This document shows positions 7,196 through 10,351 of a DNA stretch of 10,351 nucleotides, in pieces. Position numbers and translations under genes: made by a program. Every line of letters begins with the position of its first letter. Position 1 is the stretch's first letter. The notes under the pieces were generated by a model. It was not told the DNA's origin. It searched no databases and saw only the letters and a program-made list of their open reading frames with translations. Source of the DNA: Bacteroidia bacterium (lineage in GTDB: Bacteria; Bacteroidota; Bacteroidia; Chitinophagales; Saprospiraceae); NCBI GenBank assembly GCA_030432855.1, contig JAUILM010000136.1, positions 1-10,351 of the forward strand, in the 5' to 3' direction.

Positions 7196-10100
7196 TTATT
7201 GAATCTTAACCAGTTTGTGATTAAATAACTGATCACCCACTCTAAACCTCAGGAAGTAAATACCTTCTGGTAATTCGGTGAGATCGAGATCCTGACGGTT
7301 AATACCCTTATGACTATCAATCACTTTTGTCTTCACTTGCGTGCCGATTTGATCTACGACAGTCAGAAGAATAGTCTCAGATCGTGGCATATCAAATTCA
7401 ACTGTCGTTTGACCTTTGAAAGGATTAGGATAGATAGTTAAATCGGGATCGACTTTTGCACAGCGCCTTGCCAAAGATTTGACAGTCGTCGAGTACGTGC
7501 TTAATCCATCTATATCAACAATCTTAAGTCGGTAATATGCACCAGCTGGAGATTCGTGATCTACAAAGCTATATAGGTTTGGTCCTACGGTAGCTCCAGA
7601 AACATCCATAACAGCCAGATTTTCAAAGAGATTTCCATCTGCGCTTCGCTGGATGTCAAAGCGATCCGTAGTGAAACCATTCATGGTTGTCCAGGTCAGT
7701 GCTGACTTACAGTCATTCAGCGTATTCACTTCAAAACTCATCAGAGAGAATGGTTGAATTTCTTCAGTTGTAAGTCCTGCATCAATATGTGTTGCAGCAT
7801 CACCCATCTGGATGGTATATACATCAGTCATTCCCAGTAGAGGATCTACATCACTGTCAATCAGATCATCTTCACCCATATCAGGGGCTGTAAAGTACAA
7901 TTCAGCAGGAAGGAAGAATTCTATCTGATAATCTCCCGGCAGCACATATTTGAAATCAAACTGACCATCAAGTCCGTTCGCCGTTCTGGTGAATGTTGAT
8001 TCCTGTAGGTGGAGTACATCGTCTTTGACGGTATACAATCTTACTTCTACGTCGTTCAATCCAACTTCTTCAGCATCCTGGAGTCCATTCACATTGTCAT
8101 CCATCCAGACGGTGCTGCCAATTTCTGCACTGATCAGGTTCGTATCGAATCCGCATACAGCAATCACCTGATCCGCTTCGCTATAATTTCCACAACGATC
8201 TACCGCCGACCAGGTCCTGATTATGGCATACTTGCTGCTATCCGCCGGATCGTATATGGTTCGTTCCGCAAATCCAGGAGTAGAGACTGCGCTACAGTTG
8301 TCCTCCACATAGACAGTAGTGTCTACAGCTGGGATCAGGGAGTCGCAGGCTACTATGGTATCGGCAGGTACATTATGTATTTCAGGCGCCAGCGTATCAT
8401 ATTGCAACACGTTGAAATAAAATTCTGAAACATTGCCAGCGGCATCTGTGACAGTATAGGAACATCTCCAGTGTCTGTAGTATCCAAACACATCGCAGGC
8501 ATCGCTCGCAATGAGCTCATCATTTAATTCTACCTCAAAATCACAACATTCTTCAGTCACATTAATATCTCCCATTGCCACCTGTGGGTCAGTACAACCA
8601 TACATGATCATATCTCCCCCTACAGGTATATCGGCCAACATAGGATTCACTACCTGTATGGCAGGTGGTGTCGTATCCCGGTACTGTATTGTTTGAGATT
8701 CCATCACCCAGTTACCACAAGCGTCTCTGGCCTTCCAGGTTCTGATGATATCATATTCGCACCCATTGTCCAGATAACTGATTGCCTCTTCATAATCCAC
8801 CTCGTAGGACGAGCATGCATCATATGCCTCATAGTATGGAGCAGGGATCGTACCAGGACAATAAATGGTTGTATCTGCGGGTACCGTCAATACCGGAGGA
8901 TCATCATCTTCGAAGGTTATTGTCTGTGTACCTGTGATTGTATTATTACATCCATCGGTAGCCGTCCATGTACGAAGTACCGCATATCCACCACAACTTC
9001 GGCCAACCTGAGTCATATTTTCAATCACTTCGACAGGTCCGTACACTACATCATAACCGGTCACAAGACCATCAAAATCGGGGATTTCGCTGCCACAGGA
9101 TAGTGTAATGTCTTCAGGAATGCCGGTTAGTGTGGGTGGATTGGGATCCCACATAAGTACGAATGTTTCGGTTTCTTGTGTATTGATACCATTCGGTGCT
9201 TCGATGGTATAGATGCGCTCAAATGTATATTCGATGCCATCTATATCGGGACCTGTCACCACGCTGGAAATATCTATGTCACCCATATCGATACAAGGAC
9301 TGGCTATAAGTAATGCCATTATTTGTGCATCAGAACGGGCATCAGGAATATCATTCTCCGTCGGAGGTTGCGGCCCATTAAAACATTCCTCCAATCCACC
9401 TGGTAATGATAAAATCAAACCTTCAGCTGAAGCAATGACGATAAATTCACTCTGGCACATATCGGTTTGACAGCCATCGTCCAGACGCATCTCCACGGTG
9501 ATTTCACCACCACAGGCATCCGGTGCCGATACGGTATCAAGATCTACCACTTCCCCCTCTATATAGAAAGTAGTCTTTACATCGCATCCCCCCGTGTAGC
9601 TAAATTGAGCTTTCCAATTTTCGAAGGCATCATCTACATCCGCCTGAGTTTGGTCCTCCGACGTAAGCGTTGGATTATCAGGACAGATAGCAGTGAGGGT
9701 TTCTGGAGATAGCACTATGAAGTCGGAAGAACAAGCTTGCGTTTCCGACTGACAGTCATTAGCTGCCAGGACGGAAACTGTAACCGTATCACCACAAAGA
9801 TCGAAGTCAAAAGTTGAAGGAAGGGCATCAACTACCACATCATCTACCATGTATGTAACTGAACCATTACAGTCCCCGGGAGTGCCTACAAACTGACTTG
9901 TCCATGATTGCCATGCAGTCTCAATTTCTTCCAATGAAGAACAAGCAGTCACTCTTTCGGTTGCTGGGCACGATGCAGTTGGAGCTTCATGCGAAATAGT
10001 ATAAGTAACTACGCATGGTTCAATAGTTCTCTGGCATTCATCTATCACCTGATAGGTTACCTCATATTCAGTATCATTACAATTATCAACAAATACAGGG

Positions 10101-10351
10101 CGTGTGACCTCTATTTCATACATAAGGTCACAAATGACCGTAATACTATTCGCCAATGCAGTGCTGTCGGCCACAATTTGTGCTTCCAGATCTACAAAGC
10201 AGAGTATCTCTGTGTCCTCAGGACATGTGAAAGTTGGTGACGGAGCAGGATCTACATTGATAACAAAAGGACCTGCAGAAAGAGCATTACCACATTCATC
10301 CGTATCAGTATAAGAAATGGTGATAGTACCGCCACCACACTTGGTAAAGTC
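7196..10351 (-). CDS. C-terminal part of a giant secreted HYR-like repeat protein with SdrD_B-like and T9SS sorting domains; N-terminus beyond window
   Basis: I read the frame without a stop to the right edge, giving 1051 residues; a GTG at 10174 lies inside a repeat and is not a convincing start. Residues are numbered from the window edge. Residues 1-35 are the end of a repeat (SYTDTDECGNALS). Residues about 36-300 hold three Cys-rich repeats, two with the (V/L)..A(F/W)..W...F...(G)DC pattern common in Saprospiria surface proteins. A divergent segment follows (311-400), then HYR-like repeats (402-482, 484-563), the FGYYR/VLQYD cassette (564-652), another HYR-like repeat (655-735), an SdrD_B-like domain (744-860: GSTVWMDDNVNGLQD ... 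HIDAGL), a fibronectin-III-like region (866-960) and the sorting tail (969-1051: YPNPFKGQ ... GIYFLRF). Expected to be T9SS-exported and surface-bound or released. An adhesin or matrix role is inference. No catalytic domain is seen in the visible part. Confidence 0.92.
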   Translation of the reverse strand, partial: DFTKCGGGTITISYTDTDECGNALSAGPFVINVDPAPSPTFTCPEDTEILCFVDLEAQIVADSTALANSITVICDLMYEIEVTRPVFVDNCNDTEYEVTYQVIDECQRTIEPCVVTYTISHEAPTASCPATERVTACSSLEEIETAWQSWTSQFVGTPGDCNGSVTYMVDDVVVDALPSTFDFDLCGDTVTVSVLAANDCQSETQACSSDFIVLSPETLTAICPDNPTLTSEDQTQADVDDAFENWKAQFSYTGGCDVKTTFYIEGEVVDLDTVSAPDACGGEITVEMRLDDGCQTDMCQSEFIVIASAEGLILSLPGGLEECFNGPQPPTENDIPDARSDAQIMALLIASPCIDMGDIDISSVVTGPDIDGIEYTFERIYTIEAPNGINTQETETFVLMWDPNPPTLTGIPEDITLSCGSEIPDFDGLVTGYDVVYGPVEVIENMTQVGRSCGGYAVLRTWTATDGCNNTITGTQTITFEDDDPPVLTVPADTTIYCPGTIPAPYYEAYDACSSYEVDYEEAISYLDNGCEYDIIRTWKARDACGNWVMESQTIQYRDTTPPAIQVVNPMLADIPVGGDMIMYGCTDPQVAMGDINVTEECCDFEVELNDELIASDACDVFGYYRHWRCSYTVTDAAGNVSEFYFNVLQYDTLAPEIHNVPADTIVACDSLIPAVDTTVYVEDNCSAVSTPGFAERTIYDPADSSKYAIIRTWSAVDRCGNYSEADQVIAVCGFDTNLISAEIGSTVWMDDNVNGLQDAEEVGLNDVEVRLYTVKDDVLHLQESTFTRTANGLDGQFDFKYVLPGDYQIEFFLPAELYFTAPDMGEDDLIDSDVDPLLGMTDVYTIQMGDAATHIDAGLTTEEIQPFSLMSFEVNTLNDCKSALTWTTMNGFTTDRFDIQRSADGNLFENLAVMDVSGATVGPNLYSFVDHESPAGAYYRLKIVDIDGLSTYSTTVKSLARRCAKVDPDLTIYPNPFKGQTTVEFDMPRSETILLTVVDQIGTQVKTKVIDSHKGINRQDLDLTELPEGIYFLRFRVGDQLFNHKLVKIQ
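8396..8671 (-). repeat. Shared cassette copy 3 (FGYYR/VLQYD module) in the giant repeat protein
   Basis: Encodes about 92 residues from PPAIQVVNPMLAD to NVLQYD, containing FGYYRHWRCSYTVTDAAGN. It is the most divergent of the three copies: the DNCPYD-type motif is replaced by EECCDFE, which brings two adjacent cysteines. Its position between HYR-like repeats is the same. Confidence 0.82.

Noticed and set aside
8009..9103. Plus-strand frames of 139 and 136 codons opposite the giant repeat protein (8009-8428 and 8693-9103)
   Set aside because: Both lie opposite clearly coding HYR-like and SdrD_B-like sequence, are rich in His, Ile and Ser without domain pattern, and are antisense shadows. The same holds for the other plus-strand frames over 1935-2847, 4382-5898 and 9213-10313.
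10172..10174. GTG start for a 992-residue product
   Set aside because: The frame continues upstream to the window edge with repeat-like sequence, and no signal peptide follows the GTG.

Overview
The window looks like a chromosomal segment of a Bacteroidota bacterium, probably of the Saprospiria (Lewinella/Saprospira-like). This rests on three large secreted proteins that end in a type IX secretion (T9SS) type A sorting domain, on cysteine-containing HYR-like repeats and SdrD_B-like domains typical of that group, on AT-rich spacers, and on the lack of clear Shine-Dalgarno sites. The taxonomic call is inference from protein style. All five recognisable genes lie on the minus strand, so transcription runs from high to low coordinates.

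Region by region, in transcription order: (1) 10351-7196 is the C-terminal 1051 residues of a very large secreted repeat protein. Its frame is open to the window edge, so the real start lies outside. (2) 7195-6652 is an AT-rich spacer with the terminator of that gene and an unexplained GC-richer island at about 6967-7056. (3) 6651-3448 encodes a secreted zinc metallopeptidase with a leishmanolysin-like (M8-like) active-site layout, followed by HYR-like repeats, an SdrD_B-like domain and a sorting tail. (4) 3447-2938 is a spacer with a strong terminator. (5) 2937-1441 encodes a shorter paralogue without peptidase or SdrD_B-like domain, followed by its own terminator. (6) 1334-1 is a two-gene unit: a short-chain dehydrogenase, then, six bases later, a lipoprotein sulfatase cut by the left edge.

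The three large proteins are paralogues built from shared cassettes. All three carry an unusual module of about 92 residues, ending in FGYYR.W.C.Y..TDAAGN and VLQYD, between two HYR-like repeats. The peptidase and the short paralogue also share an N-terminal module of about 100 residues with a CC pair and an IWIQGK-type motif. This is the most unusual content of the window. The proteins are expected to be exported by the T9SS and either anchored on the cell surface or released, acting as adhesin- or matrix-like proteins with one proteolytic member. The dehydrogenase-sulfatase pair suggests use of a sulfated sugar, possibly fucose-containing; that is inference. I saw no tRNA, rRNA, CRISPR array or intact mobile element.
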